64,000 nt of DNA from Lagopus muta. Lineage: Eukaryota; Chordata; Aves; Galliformes; Phasianidae. The notes beneath the pieces are model-generated. The model worked only from the letters and a program-made list of their open reading frames with translations, was not told the DNA's origin and did not search any database. The position numbers and the translations under genes are program-made. Where the stretch lies: NCBI RefSeq assembly GCF_023343835.1, contig NC_064435.1, positions 37,844,603-37,908,602 of the forward strand, given 5' to 3'. This document shows, in pieces, positions 24,775-36,168 of this stretch (position 1 is the first letter of the stretch; every line of letters starts with the position of its first letter).

Positions 24775-24962
24775 GTTCCGCTCGGCTCGGCGCGGCTCGG
24801 TTCGGCCGGTAGAAGCCGCGGGCTGTCCGTCCCTCCCCCCTCTGGAGTTGCTCCGGAGGCGCTGGCCGCTCAGCCCCGCTACAAACACCCGCGGCTCGAC
24901 GCCGAGGCTCCAGCAGCGAGGCGCTGCCCAGCGACCGCCGCGAGTCCCGAGGGGAGCGCTGT
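24775..24962 (+). other. PENK: PENK exon 1 (5' untranslated)
   Basis: The start is estimated from the TATA box. The end is set by the donor GT|GTGAGT at 24963. The exon has no start codon in frame with the precursor, as in mammalian PENK, whose first exon is also untranslated. An alternative GT two bases upstream (24961) is a poorer donor. Intron 1 is about 263 bases (24963-25225). Confidence 0.75.
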
Positions 24963-25225
24963 GTGAGTGCCCCGCGCCGTCGGGGCGGCTCTGCCGGGGA
25001 TGCAGCGCCGGGCTCAGGCGGGAGCCGAGGCTCGGGCTTTGAGGGGGGTGCGGTGAGGGGTTTGGGACGAGCGCTTTCTTGGACGGCAGCCGTTCTTGCT
25101 CTTGCGAGAGTTGCACGCGGAATGCGGTTGAAAAAGCGTCGGCCGAGCTTTTTCCAGCCCCGGGGAGGGGGGGGGGGGGGGGGGTCAGAGTGTCGCGGCC
25201 ACCGTCTGACCTCTCCTTCTTGCAG

Positions 25226-25367
25226 CCCCATGGCGTTGCTGCTGCGGCTCGGCTGCTCGCTGCTGGCGCTCAGCACCTGCCTGCTGCCGCGGGCGCGGGC
25301 GGACTGCGGGCGGGACTGCGCGGCCTGCGCCTACCGCCTGGGGCCCCGCGCCGACATCCACCCGCTG
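25226..25367 (+). other. PENK: PENK exon 2 (signal peptide and first cysteines)
   Basis: The acceptor CTCTCCTTCTTGCAG ends at 25225 and the donor CTG|GTAAGC begins at 25368. Four untranslated bases precede the ATG. It encodes residues 1-46: the signal peptide and Cys26, Cys30 and Cys33. It ends on a codon boundary. Intron 2 is 25368-27823. Confidence 0.95.
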
Positions 25368-28300
25368 GTAAGCGGCCGGGCGGGACGGGACGAGGGCAGG
25401 GGATGGGGTAGGGAACGGAGCGGGACGGGGCGAGGGGGACAGCGGAGTTGGGTTGGAAGGAAACAGCGCAGGGTCCCCTCGCCGGGCAGCCTCGGGCAGC
25501 GGGGGAGGAACCGAGTTGGGGCTGAAGGGAACGGGATCTCGCGGCGAACTCCGAGTCCGCCCGGAGCATCGCTGTGTTCTATTGCGCTGGTGATGGAATT
25601 AGCAGCGTGCCCGTAATCATCCCTCTGACATTTCAACTCCTCCCGAGGTAAATCACGTTACAAAGCTCCAGAATGTTTTTATTATTATTATTATTTCATT
25701 CTTTCATGACGTTGAAATTATTCGATAATGCAGTCAGAGATACAGCACAACTTGCAATGTAAGCACAGGCGGACCGGGGTCCGGTGCCGGTGGTACCGCA
25801 GCTCCCGGCCGCAGATTGCCGCACTCTCAGCACCTCTCAGCGCTCAGGAAAGTTTTCGTCTTAAGGTCTCACAGGTTGTTTGGGAGTAAAAAGAAAGGAT
25901 TGGGGCTGTTCTGTGCAGAGTTTGGAGCACTGAGCGCTTCTGCTTGAAGTGCTTGCTCTGAAAGGAAGGACTCGCTGGTAACCACAGTGGGTTTATAGTA
26001 TTAGGATGGTTCTGAAGAAGTTCTGTTTACATTGTATATATTGCTCTGCATTCAAATGTTCCAGATTTCAATGAAGCTTCGACTTTAATGCTAACCAGAA
26101 AGAAGTGGCAGCTTGCCCTTTTGGAAGGAGGGCTGTGTGTTTGTTGTGGGTGTCTATGTAGTGTAGACATTCTCCTTTGCATACTTTCAGCAGTTATTCA
26201 AGAACTACATTTCCACCCATTAGCAACACTTATTAGTTTAAATGGGAAAAGAAGCAACGTGCCATAACATGTATTTCTTATCCAGGTACAGTTTCTGGAG
26301 GCAAATGTTTCTGGATACTGGTGTCTGGTAACACCAGAACTGATTTTATCATGTTGTATCTGTAAGATATAACCTGGTCATTCATATACGTTCATTTGGC
26401 AATAGGCTGTTTAAACTTATTGAGAAGGGAAGAACAGATTTATTCTTGCTTTGATTTAAATCAATTTCAAAGCCAGGCTGAAGCTGAGATCACATTCGCT
26501 TTATTGCACAAGTATAGCATATAGAAATAAGCATGGAGTGTGTGATAAAATAAATCACTGTGATGCAAAGTACAAAAGTCCATTTCATTTTCTTGTAATC
26601 ATATCAAAAATTGTGTGCCAAGTTCTCAGGATAAAAGCGAGCTCAGTAGACAGGTAAGATCAGAGGTAGTGAGTTGGTCAGAAAGATGTTAAGAGAAAAC
26701 TGTGCTGATATTTAGTTTCACACTTTTCAAACAGTTTGAGATCGTTAGGGAACATCATCCAGACAAAATAACTGTTTCCAGTACTGAAAAACTTGATGAT
26801 TTCTTCTTTTTGCAGCTGAAGAGTTTGGTCTCACAAGTAAACTCCCCAACACAACAGAGATGGGAGCTAATATGTATGTTACTATTAACTGGTTACCTGA
26901 GATGCGTGCAAGTGCTGAAAACTTTGATAACTCTTGCCCTGAAAAATTTTCTTTACTGTCAAATACAGCTCAGGATGTTTTTCCCCTTTCTGATGATCAC
27001 TGCCTTCTAAGTCAAGCCAGCAAAACCAGATGTTTGATTCTGCCTAAGAAAGTCTGTAGTTCTTCATTAGAATTGGCACACATATGAAAGATATGCTCCA
27101 TAAATTAACAAATTGTATTATACAAAAATACAGCCTTTAGAGCCATGCACTGCATTGAAGGTGCAGAACAGTGTGATTCAGCTGGCCTCTTTGCAACAGT
27201 GATGCTATTTGATTTATTCCAAGTATCATAGAATCATAAAATGGTTTGGGTTGGAAGGGACCTTTAAAATCATCTCGTTTCAACCCTCTGCTATAGGCAG
27301 GGACACCTCCCTCTAGACCAAGTTGCCCAAAGCCCCATCCAGCCTGGCCTTGAGTGCTTCCACAATCTCAAAGCTTCACAGAATCATTTGAGTTGGAAAA
27401 GATCTTTAAAGGTCATCTAGTTCCACTCCCCTGATTCTTTTGTAACATAACTGAGTGTTACTTTTAATGATGCACATTCATTATGTAGTGAACCACAACT
27501 GGTTTATAAATTCCCACTATTAAACACAGTAGCTCATAAAAATTCACCCTGGTAATGGAGAGGCAAGGGCTGTCTTTGAAACAGAATCCTAGAGATGGCC
27601 TTGGAATTCAAGAGCAATAACCCAGCTTTATCCCCTCCCTTAAGTAGGTATTGCCAGTTCCTTCACGAAAGGATATGAAAAACTTCAGGCACAAAGAGTA
27701 GTCTTTCCAAGGCACTCAGCTTCTCTTTAGAGAAGCTCCCTTGTGGTCTTTTAAAAAGAAGAGGAGCTAAGACAAGGTTTGTTACTATCGAATCACCCTC
27801 AATAAACCACATCCGTTTTACAGGCATGTACACTAGAATGTGAAGGAAAGCTGCCTTCTGCCAAGGCCTGGGAAACCTGCAAGGAGCTGCTGCAGCTGAC
27901 AAAACTGGACCTGTCTGAGGATGGAAACGCTGCTCCAGGAGATAAAAAAGAGCTGGATGAGAACCATCTGCTTGCCAAGAAATATGGGGGCTTCATGAAG
28001 AGATACGGGGGTTTCATGAAGAAAATGGATGAGCTCTACCACCCAGAGTCAGAGGATGAAGCTAATGGAGGAGAAATCCTGACTAAGAGGTACGGAGGGT
28101 TCATGAAGAAGGACTCAGATGACGATGCCCTGGCTAATTCCTCTGATCTGCTGAAGGAGCTTTTAGGAGCAGGGGATAACCCTGAAGCGGCGCATTACCG
28201 AGGAATAAATGAAAATGATGGAGACGTCAGCAAAAGATACGGCGGTTTCATGAGAAGCATAAAGCGCAGTCCAGAACTGGAAGATGAAGCCAAAGAGCTG

Positions 28301-28489
28301 CAAAAGAGATACGGTGGTTTCATGAGAAGAGTGGGCAGGCCAGAGTGGTGGCTGGATTACCAGAAACGGTACGGCGGCTTTCTCAAGCGCTTCGCTGATT
28401 CCATTCTCCCTTCAGAAGAAGATGGGGAAACTTATTCCAAAGAGGTCCCAGAGATGGAAAAGAGATACGGTGGATTTATGAGATTTTAA
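25230..28489 (+). CDS. PENK: Proenkephalin-A precursor (PENK)
   Basis: This gene encodes the secreted precursor of Met- and Leu-enkephalin, opioid peptides released from neurons and neuroendocrine cells that act on delta and mu receptors. The coding sequence joins 25230-25367 and 27824-28489 (phase 0), giving 267 residues, the same length as human PENK. Residues 1-24 form a signal peptide. Six cysteines follow (26, 30, 33, 48, 52, 65), the conserved sorting domain. Enkephalin cores start at Tyr100, 107, 136, 185, 209, 229 and 261. Five are YGGFM-type products, including the extended form YGGFMRRV-Gly-Arg, a metorphamide-like amidation site. One is an octapeptide YGGFMRSI, where mammals have YGGFMRGL; one is Leu-enkephalin (229-233); and the C-terminus is YGGFMRF. 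Dibasic KR/KK/RR pairs flank the cores for prohormone convertases. The start ATG (25230) has G at +4 and lies four bases after the exon 2 acceptor. The first core is preceded by KK rather than KR. Confidence 0.98.
27225..27365 (-). mobile_element. CR1 3' fragment in PENK intron 2
   Basis: The + strand reads TATCATAGAATCATAAAATG, GGTTGGAAGGGACCTTTAAA, GGCAGGGACACCTCCCTCTA and CCCCATCCAGCCTGGCCTTG. This is the inverted 3' end of a CR1 element, opposite in orientation to PENK. Confidence 0.95.
27377..27434 (-). mobile_element. Second CR1 tail fragment in PENK intron 2
   Basis: CACAGAATCATTTGAGTTGG followed by AAAAGATCTTTAAAGGTCAT and CACTCCCCTGA is a separate inverted CR1 3' end. It lies 11 bases after the first, so two insertions or a broken copy are stacked here. 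Confidence 0.88.
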
Positions 28490-28779
28490 TACCTTTCCCT
28501 TTATCCCTTTTGTCCTAAATGAGAGAGACTGCCTTATTGGTCATAACTTATTGTAATGTGTGCTTGTATTGTACAGTTTTTTTACCGTCCTGGTTAATGA
28601 TGCAACCTGTGATCTATTGTTCCAGGTCCTGTGTTCTTTCAAGTCAAATAACTAATTCCTGGTTTAGTCAAGTTTCGGTCTGTGCTGTAGTTTCCATGCT
28701 AAAATGATTTTGATTACTGTATTCATTTTCTTTAAACAGGAAGTACGTCTACAGTAGAATTGCTTTACCGTATATACAA
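27824..28779 (+). other. PENK: PENK exon 3 (enkephalin-coding exon and 3' UTR)
   Basis: The acceptor CATCCGTTTTACAG ends at 27823. The exon encodes residues 47-267, with all seven enkephalin cores, and a TAA stop at 28487-28489. The 3' UTR runs to the first polyadenylation signal near 28778; the exact cleavage site cannot be seen. All opioid cores lie in one exon, as in other vertebrate PENK genes. Confidence 0.9.
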
Positions 28780-28783
28780 TAAA
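28778..28783 (+). terminator. PENK: PENK polyadenylation signal AATAAA
   Basis: AATAAA lies about 290 bases after the PENK stop codon, giving a 3' UTR length similar to mammalian PENK. Further AATAAA hexamers at 28974-28979 and 29242-29247 could be used as alternatives. Confidence 0.75.
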
Positions 28784-28799
28784 TTCTTCATCCTAATTG

Positions 28800-31530
28800 C
28801 ATCAATTCTGAAATGCTTTTTTCTCTGTTATTTAATCAAACATATCATTTTTTTTCTTAATGGTGAGCGTAGTAACGCCAAACTGTTCTGTAATTACAGA
28901 ATTTGTACTGCACACACAACACCTGAAATGAATTTTTGTTTTTAGTTTTCTCAACGACTTAGAATACCAGAATAATAAATATATGCTCTAAAGAGGATAT
29001 TATTGTATTTTCTCTATCTGCTCTCATTCTAACCAATTAGCTGAATTCATTGTCCTTAACCATTTCACGTGAAAACAGTTCATAAACATGTTTTACTTAA
29101 AGCTCTAAAAACATTTCTCTATTCACAACACAGTGCCACAATTGTTTAGTGACAGCTGTTGCATTCATCCCATGTAAGACTGTGTGTTTGGCCTGTAAGT
29201 TACAGACACTGACTCAATCACCAGTAAGTGAATTGGTGCACAATAAACATGACCAAAAATTTCATTTAAAAAAATCGAAATTCTGAATTTATGGAGCACC
29301 TGATGAATGATTTCCTATGGAGCAGTTTTCTGTTTGATTCCTCAGCTGGTATAAAGCACTTTTACATTACTGAAATATGGGAAATTGCTGGTCAGTCTTG
29401 TCTATTTCAAGTGAAGTGTAAGTATGTATGAGAATAGATGGGAAACCCTTCACCAGTCTTCCAGCATTTGCAGTGAAGGGCGGCTCCCACCCCCATTTAT
29501 GCTTCCTTGTATATTTCTGCCTGACTATTCTCTTAGCTTCCTAGATCAGATGTCAGCGCTTTTTCCCCACCTATGGCTGCTCGTTACCTCCCACACGTTA
29601 GTATGATAAAAATCTCCTTATCCACTCACACTGACAGTAATTTCAGGCCATACGGTCAAGACATTTAAAACCACAGGTCTTACACTTAACATTTATATAG
29701 ACAAAATTCTCAAAGCTGTTTAAATATCTGACTACTATTGAAATAGCCTGTGGGAGCTAGATGTCTAAAACCACCCCTGTCTCAGGGCTTGGTATCTGTA
29801 CCTTAGATTTGCACAGTAATTCCTACTGGCATAGGAAGCAGCTTAAAGGTCTGACTTTAACTTCAAGACAGCACGGTTTTCTAGGTACTCAGTACTTTTG
29901 AACATTAGTCTGAGTGAAGTGTCCAAATACACACTTATAAGCCTAATAGTTGTGACAACTTTTGCCTTGGCCTTCAGAGCATTCTCTGAAGCAGCCAAAA
30001 TCCTGCCCACTCACAGGTGAAGAATGTGGAATGGGCTCCTGGAACACATCGCCTTGTAGGGTTTCGTCCAGAAGGACTTCAGGCTGTGCCACAATGCAAG
30101 CCAGGCTGTGGGGGGCATGCAGCAACAGGTGTGCTTGAAAATCACACTCCATAAGGAACTAAAATCACAATGCAGTTTCTGTCTTATATTCCAACATTTA
30201 TTCACTTCTCCCTAGAGCTCACTCCCAATTTAGTTTAAGAGAGGCTCATGCCAGTCTTGTAATTGAAATGAGCACTGTAATGTAATTGAAACTGTTGCAC
30301 TGATTTGGCAGTGGCCAAAGGTTTACCAGCTGTTGTCACCCATCCCTCATAGTTAACAATTTTATGATTTAAGGAGGAATGAAACTCCCAAAATTGAAGT
30401 GATCTAGCATGTACCTTGCAGAATGAAGTATTTTGTTTCCTCTTATTTTACATAGTAAGAAAGTACTTTACATTAAGTACACCTATCTGGATACAGGTGT
30501 GAGAGCATCTCACTCTTGGTCCATGTTCTGTAAGGATCCCATAATTTTCCTCTCATAGAACATCCCCGGGATTGTCATTTCTCCAAATGATTATTGAAAC
30601 AGCTGTATAGCTTTACTGAAATGAAAGTAGAAAAGAGGAAAGCCTGGTATCTGGAAAGAACATTAATTACGAGGATATTCTCAAGGAAGAAATGTCACCC
30701 TGAGACCAAAAACCAAATTCTACATTCCTTCTGCCTGGCTTTTATCACTGTTCCCGGCATCTTTACATGGCAGTCAGTATCCAGAGTTAAGCCACATATG
30801 ATATCACTGGTCTGAATACTAAGTATAACAAAAACTGAATATGAATAACAATGTGTGGAAGGATCCAGTCCTGCCAAAGGGCTTAATGCTTCTGCATTAG
30901 GAAGAAATTGAAAGAAAAAGATAGCCTAGTTGAGGTGGAGCAAGGATGAGTTGGGCTTTTTAATAGGCACTAACTAGAGCAAGGATGCAAAAAAGGATTT
31001 CCTGAATCAAATGGAATTCACATAGAGGGGTAGATCATGAGTGAGAGAGAAGCTAATGCATAGAATTGTTTCTGACTGCAACACTGCATGCAGCTGGAGC
31101 TCTGCCTTAAAGCTTAAGCTGAAATCTTGAGACAATGAGGAAAGGTCACTGTGCTATTCCCACATCTTACTTTGTGCATTCTCAGATGAGCCTGGCAGAT
31201 TCTATTAGATGAAACATGCAAAGCACAACTTTGAATTTTCTATATATTTACTGTTAAACTATATTTAATATGTAGTACAATATACAGTAAATAGATATTA
31301 AAATGTTATTACAAAAATTACTTTGTAATTATTTGTAGGTATGATTATAATACTTTATAATTGTTTATAAGCATTTCATAAATACAAGAAATTATAACAT
31401 AAATGTTCACTGTTTCAGATAATGGTTCCCCAGATAGAATAATCGTAAGAACACAAGTATGTTCTAATTTGATATACTGAAATAATTATTATTAAACTAT
31501 TAAGTATTATCAAAAAAAGACAGGGTTCTC
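28800..31530. other. Intergenic DNA downstream of PENK
   Basis: AT-rich DNA with no recognised gene. A particularly AT-rich stretch lies at about 31200-31510. Short open frames near 29943-30205 and 30594-30877 have no recognisable family. Confidence 0.5.
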
Positions 31531-31625
31531 CTAGAAGGAGTCAAGTGGAGGGTCACAAAGATGATAAAAGGCCTGGAGCGTCTCCTCTATGAGGAAAGGC
31601 TAAGCTGAGCCTGTTCAGCCTGGGG
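31531..31625 (+). mobile_element. CR1 internal fragment
   Basis: GGGTCACAAAGATGATAAAA, GGCCTGGAGCGTCTCCTCTA, TGAGGAAAGGCTAAGCTGAG and CCTGTTCAGCCTGGGGAAAAG match the sense strand of the CR1 region just after the reverse transcriptase. The usual downstream 3' end is missing, so this copy is truncated at both ends or interrupted. Confidence 0.85.
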
Positions 31626-32137
31626 AAAAGAACATTGTATCACAGGTGTATTGCAGTTATAGTCCACTACTCTCCCTGCCTGCTCAGGCTGGGGAGATAT
31701 CCTGAACCCTGCTGTAAACAACAAACAGCATAGCAAAGCCAGCTGTAAGTCATTAATCCAAGCATTCAATTACTAATCCCATCAGCCTCATTTAAAGCAC
31801 ACTGACAGTTACATATCCAATTAACTGTTGCTATAGAAAACAAAATTGCTTAGAGATATTTGACAGACAAATCTTGAACAGCCCAGCAGGGATACAGAGT
31901 GAATTTGTTTAATTAGATCGTGACTTTACCTAAATTGAGCATTTACTGTAAGCCCTGCTGAAAGCACACAGTGAAATCTCTCAGAGTTAACAGGTCATCG
32001 CAAAAGAACATCACTGTGCTAAATGTTTTGTTAAAAGCACTGCACTCTGCTGCTTCCCCAGGGAGAAGTCTGGCATACCCTTGTATGAAGATTGTCAGTG
32101 GTAAACATTCTCATAGATATCAATGTCTTTATGCGTA
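31626..32137. other. Intergenic DNA, nothing recognised
   Basis: No recognisable gene or repeat. Confidence 0.5.
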
Positions 32138-32592
32138 TGAATCATAGAATGGCCTTGGTTGAAAAGGACCACAATGATCATCGAGTTTCAACCCCTTGCT
32201 GCGTGCAGGGTTGCCAGCCACCAGACCAGGCTGCCCAGAGCCACATCCAGCCTGGCCTTGAATGCCTCCAGGGATGGGGCATCCACAGCCTCCTTGGGCA
32301 ACCTGTTCCAGTGCATCACCACCCTCTGTGTGAAAAACTTCCTCCTAATATCTAACCTAAACCTCCCCCATCTTAGTTTAAAACCCTAAATCTGTCCCGT
32401 AAATCTCCTGTCTTAATTTAAAACCATTCCCCCTTGTCCTATCACTATCCACCCTCACAAACAGCCGTTCCCCCTCCTGTTTATACGCTCCCTTCAAATA
32501 TTGGAAGTCCACAATGAGGTCTCCGTGGAGCCTTCTCTTCTCAAAGCTAAACAAGCCCGGTTCCCTCAACATTTCTTCCTAGGAGAGGCTCC
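32138..32592 (-). mobile_element. CR1 3' portion, inverted partner of the 35.5 kb copy
   Basis: An inverted CR1 starts with the GAATCATAGAATGGCC tail and ends in CTTCCTAGGAGAGGCTCC. It contains an unusual internal duplication: two versions of a TTTAAATTAAGACAGGAG / TTTAAACTAAGATGGGGG module (read on the minus strand) lie in tandem. The same duplication is present in the copy at 35541-36168, to which this element is very similar by eye. No intact reading frame remains. Confidence 0.95.
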
Positions 32593-34264
32593 TATATGTG
32601 TATGAGCATATGTGATCTTTGCCTCTTGCCTTTCTGCTATTCCTTTTGTCCTTCCACAGTCCCAGTGAGTGTTACTAAAAGATTGTGCAACAGTTCGTTT
32701 TCTGAGTACATTACAATGTATGCATTGATGTGCACCCAAATTTGCAGTGGGGTCTACATGCAGACCTCTGACCAAAGATCTTTATGATTGCAATCTCTAA
32801 TTGCAGCATACTGAATTATGAAAGCTGTTCCTTCACTCCTATGAGGATCTGCATCCTAAATCTTTGATTTAATGTCTCTGCAAACATTCTAAAACAATTA
32901 TTTGGGTAATGCTTTTTTTTCTCTTTTGTGAGAAGAAGACAATGGCAACAGAAGTCTAAATGACAGGTGAATCTGTCTCATAAAAGCAGTTGAGTCAGAT
33001 AAGACACATAAGCATTTCTTAAAATATAGACAACAGTATTTTTCTGCCATGATCTGCAGTGTAAGTAGATTTTCCAGTGGGGCTTGCACATTTCTCCAGA
33101 ATTCCATTTTCATTTCTGCAAATAACTAGCTGAGAAGTGTGTAAAATGGGGCTGAAATTTCTGCTGCACCACGTTTCCCCATCTAAAAAACTATTCAGAA
33201 GAAGAACGGGGTTGTATTGTACTTCTTGTTAATACAGCGTGCTGTGACAGCTAATGACACAGTTAATGTGACAAACTCATTCTCAGAAAGCAATTAACTC
33301 ATTCTTTTCCTGTCAGTCAGAAAAAAAGCTGTCAGCTTCCATTTGAAGAGGAGTAGTAGAAACTAGCTGAAGCACAGAACCTTTATGGGAACCCATGCAT
33401 ACTTAAATTTTGGATCAGCAAGATCCAGAATACAGGAGATGTTTTGCTCATAGATATCTACCATACTGAGTTTTTCCATAGCAGAAGAGAGCAGAATTCC
33501 TTGAATGGGGTTCTTGGACTATATGAAGAATAGTGCCAGTTGCTCCCCCTGAATTACCCAGTAATCTCTTAGACGCAAGGAGTTTCACCAGCACTACATA
33601 AAATAAGCCTGCTCACTGCATCATGACCATTCACAGCACATAGATACCGCCAACACCTTTTAAACATAAAGCTACCAGCTTTCGCTGTTCTAGCACAAGC
33701 TCTTGTCTGTCCTCAAGAGGTTAAATTCACTGGTGAGGCCTGGCCAAGAGAGACAGGTCATGCTGATGTAGCTGCTCTTCTACCTTGTTCAAGGAAATGT
33801 GAACACCATCATCAGTTTTCTCAACATCATAATGAAAAGAGCAATTAAATCACTAACTGACATTAATCTGAGACAAAATAGCTAAGCATAGCAATAGGTA
33901 AAGAGAAATACTTCCCAGATAAATAATTTTCTGAGTAATAGCCCTCACTACTGAAGATACCTGTCCCTCAAATTACCGTATAGCTTTGAAGAGATCTGTG
34001 AATCCTAACACTGTTAGTACACTCCAGTTGTCCTGGTCTCCTGGTTTCACTGCTTCCTGGCATCATCATTTTTTGTTTGGTGATTTTCAGGCTATTTAGT
34101 AGTTAAAGGTCATGCTTTGAGAATGCTCCAACTACTGTAAAACATAGTAATAAGTCTTCCTAAGTGCCCAGACATCCATCAGAACATCCCCTTTGCCTTC
34201 TGCTCTGTACTGTCTCACTGTTGTTTGAGTCCAGAATCCAGCTCAGAAATCCCAGTCTCAAAAG
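32593..34264. other. Intergenic DNA, nothing recognised
   Basis: AT-rich, with only short open frames. Confidence 0.5.
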
Positions 34265-34284
34265 TGAAGTCCTCCCTGAGCAGC

Positions 34285-34335
34285 AATACTCTGAGCATTC
34301 TTCACCAGGCTAAACCAGCCCAGTTCCCTCAACCT
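34285..34335 (-). mobile_element. Possible short CR1 internal fragment
   Basis: TTCACCAGGCTAAACCAGCC followed by CAGTTCCCTCAACCTTTC matches the inverted CR1 motif that encodes the GGTTGAGGGAACTGGG...TGTTTAGCC region. Only about 50 bases are recognisable, so this call is tentative. Confidence 0.6.
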
Positions 34336-35540
34336 TTCGCTAGCCAGAGCTAGCCAGACTGCATGAGAAAGGAACCTGTATGTCTGACTAACTTATAAAA
34401 GACACCATTCTCCTCCCCAGTTTCTCCTCCTGGAGAATGTAATCATTTCAACCTGGGATATAAAGCCACCTTTATTTTTGACCTGCCTGTATACATGAGA
34501 AAACTTCATAATTTTCTCCTCTGCTCATTTGCCTAAACCTGTCAGCAAGGCTTCTGTTCATTTTTTTGCTTGTGAAGAGTACAGTGAACAGAAGCCACAT
34601 TTTTCCAAATGGCATACATTTCTAGGGATTTGGAGTTCTGTAGCTTGAATCCTTTAAATGCTTTCAGGGACAACACTGATACAATTACACTATCATGGAT
34701 ACGACATCTGGGTAGTACCACGTCATCAGGAGCACAGCCTAGGTACTGGGTAGGGATGCACTGCAAGCATCTCAGCCATGGAGTGGCTGAAATTAGTTTG
34801 GTTAGCTGTGTGATGAAGTATACTGAAACTGCTAGCAGAAAAAAAAGCGTAGGAAAGGAGACCCTGGTCCAGTAATTTCCTATTACTGTTGGAAGGATCA
34901 TGCTTACATCTAGAATAAAATAAAAAAGTTTTGTGAGCTTTGTTTCTACGTTTATAAGGTATGGAGACACCTCCCTCCTGTCCCTATCAACTTCATCTTG
35001 AGGCAGAAATGACTGGCTTCACTGTGGAGCTTAGTCCCTCCTGGGTGCTCACTCATAGTCTTGAGTTTTGGTCAAAGCTGTTAGAAAAAAAATAGTTACC
35101 TGTCATACATTAAGTACATGCTGAAGATTTAATTTCATTGTAATGAATTAATAAAACCATTACTTTGATTACTTTTAGGTTAAGCCTTAGATGTCTGGTG
35201 AAATTTCAGAAAGACACCTTTTACCTCTACGGATTAGAAGCATGTTTTGATGCTACTGGGGAGGCAGTTTGAGTCTTCTCTACCCTTCTGAAAGCTAAAA
35301 TATCTGGAGAAGAGCTAGGGAGTTAAGGTTGTCAATATTCTCTGTAATAAGGGCATCCCATATTTTACATTATATCCCATCCTGAGTTACTATTAAATCA
35401 GCCACAGATCGATGTTATATACTTCTTGTTCAAGTCCTACTGACCTGGACTTTTTCATTTTAACTTCATTCCACAAATATCACTGAACACTAGTGGCCTG
35501 CTGAAAGCTCCTTTTCCTTTTCCCAGAAGTCCAGCTCTGT
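34336..35540. other. Intergenic DNA, nothing recognised
   Basis: It contains a 142-codon open frame on the minus strand (34542-34970) and an overlapping 88-codon frame on the plus strand. Neither resembles a family I know and no splice or promoter context is evident. Confidence 0.45.
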
Positions 35541-36168
35541 TCTTGGCTGCATTAAAAAAGGGGTGGCCAGCAGGGAGGTGATTGTCACTCTCTATTTGGC
35601 TCTTGTGAGGCCCCATCCGGAATACTGCGTCCAGGCCTGGGCCCCCAGTACAGGAAGGACATGCAGCATTTCAACCAGGTTCAGAGGACAACTAAGATGA
35701 TCAGAGGGCTGGAGCACCTCTCCTATGAGGAAAGGTTGAGAGAACTGGGCTTGTTCAGCCTGGAGAAGAGAAGGCTCCACGGAGACCTCATTGTGGACTT
35801 TCAATATTTGAAGGGAGCGTATAAACAGGAGGGGGAATGGCTGTTTATGAGGGTGGATAGTGATAAGACAAGGGGGAATGGTTTTAAATTAAGACAGGAG
35901 ATTTACGGGACAGATTTAGGGTTTTAAACTAAGATGGGGGAGGTTTAGGTTAGATACTAGGAGGAAGTTTTTCACACAGAGGGTGGTGATGCACTGGAAC
36001 AGGTTGCCCAAGGAGGCTGTGGATGCCCCATCCCTGGAGGCATTCAAGGCCAGGCTGGATGTGGCTCTGGGCAGCCTGGTCTGGTGGTTGGCGACCCTGC
36101 ACGCAGCAGGGGGTTGAAACTTGATGATCATTGTGGTCCTTTTCAAGGACCCAGGCCATTCTGTGATT
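35541..36168 (+). mobile_element. CR1 retrotransposon, longest copy in the window
   Basis: A sense CR1 3' portion of about 630 bases covers the end of the reverse transcriptase coding region (GTGGCCAGCAGGGAGGTGAT, GAGGCCCCATCCGGAATACT). It then has the AAGATGATCAGAGGGCTGGA region, the duplicated TTTAAA-TTAAGACAGGAG module, the CACTGGAACAGGTTGCCCAA motif, and a CCATTCTGTGATTCTT tail. It is inverted relative to the copy at 32.1 kb, about 3 kb away. Translation fragments match the other copy but no functional protein is encoded. Confidence 0.96.

Larger units (their letters stand above)
24540..25620. promoter_or_regulatory. PENK: PENK CpG island
   Basis: About 1.1 kb of strongly GC-rich, CpG-dense DNA begins abruptly in AT-rich surroundings. 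It covers the PENK proximal promoter, exon 1, intron 1, exon 2 and the start of intron 2. A poly-G run near 25168-25183 lies in intron 1. The high GC content leaves long open frames on both strands (for example 24554-25276, minus), and these are composition artefacts. An AP-1-type TGACTCA is visible at 24550-24556. Confidence 0.9.
25368..27823 (+). other. PENK: PENK intron 2
   Basis: The 2.46 kb intron separates the signal-peptide exon from the main peptide exon. It begins inside the CpG island and becomes AT-rich after about 25.65 kb. Two inverted CR1 tail fragments lie at 27225-27365 and 27377-27434. The rest holds no recognised feature; open frames at 26702-27087 look incidental. Confidence 0.95.

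Noticed and set aside
24554-25276. 240-codon antisense open frame across the PENK promoter
   Set aside because: It lies in the CpG island, is Arg/Pro/Ala-rich, overlaps exon 1, intron 1 and exon 2 of PENK, and is explained by high GC content removing stop codons.
24963-25616. 217-codon sense open frame covering PENK exon 2
   Set aside because: It starts in intron 1 and runs through exon 2 into intron 2. The real start is the ATG at 25230 and the frame is cut by clear splice sites.
27995-28489. 164-codon frame taken as a separate enkephalin gene
   Set aside because: Its ATG is an internal Met of an enkephalin core. The true coding exon begins at the acceptor 27823/27824 and joins exon 2 in phase.
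32092-32572. Open frames on both strands near 32.1-32.6 kb and matching ones at 35.6-36.2 kb
   Set aside because: They are read from CR1 retrotransposon copies; the two sets share sequence because the elements do.
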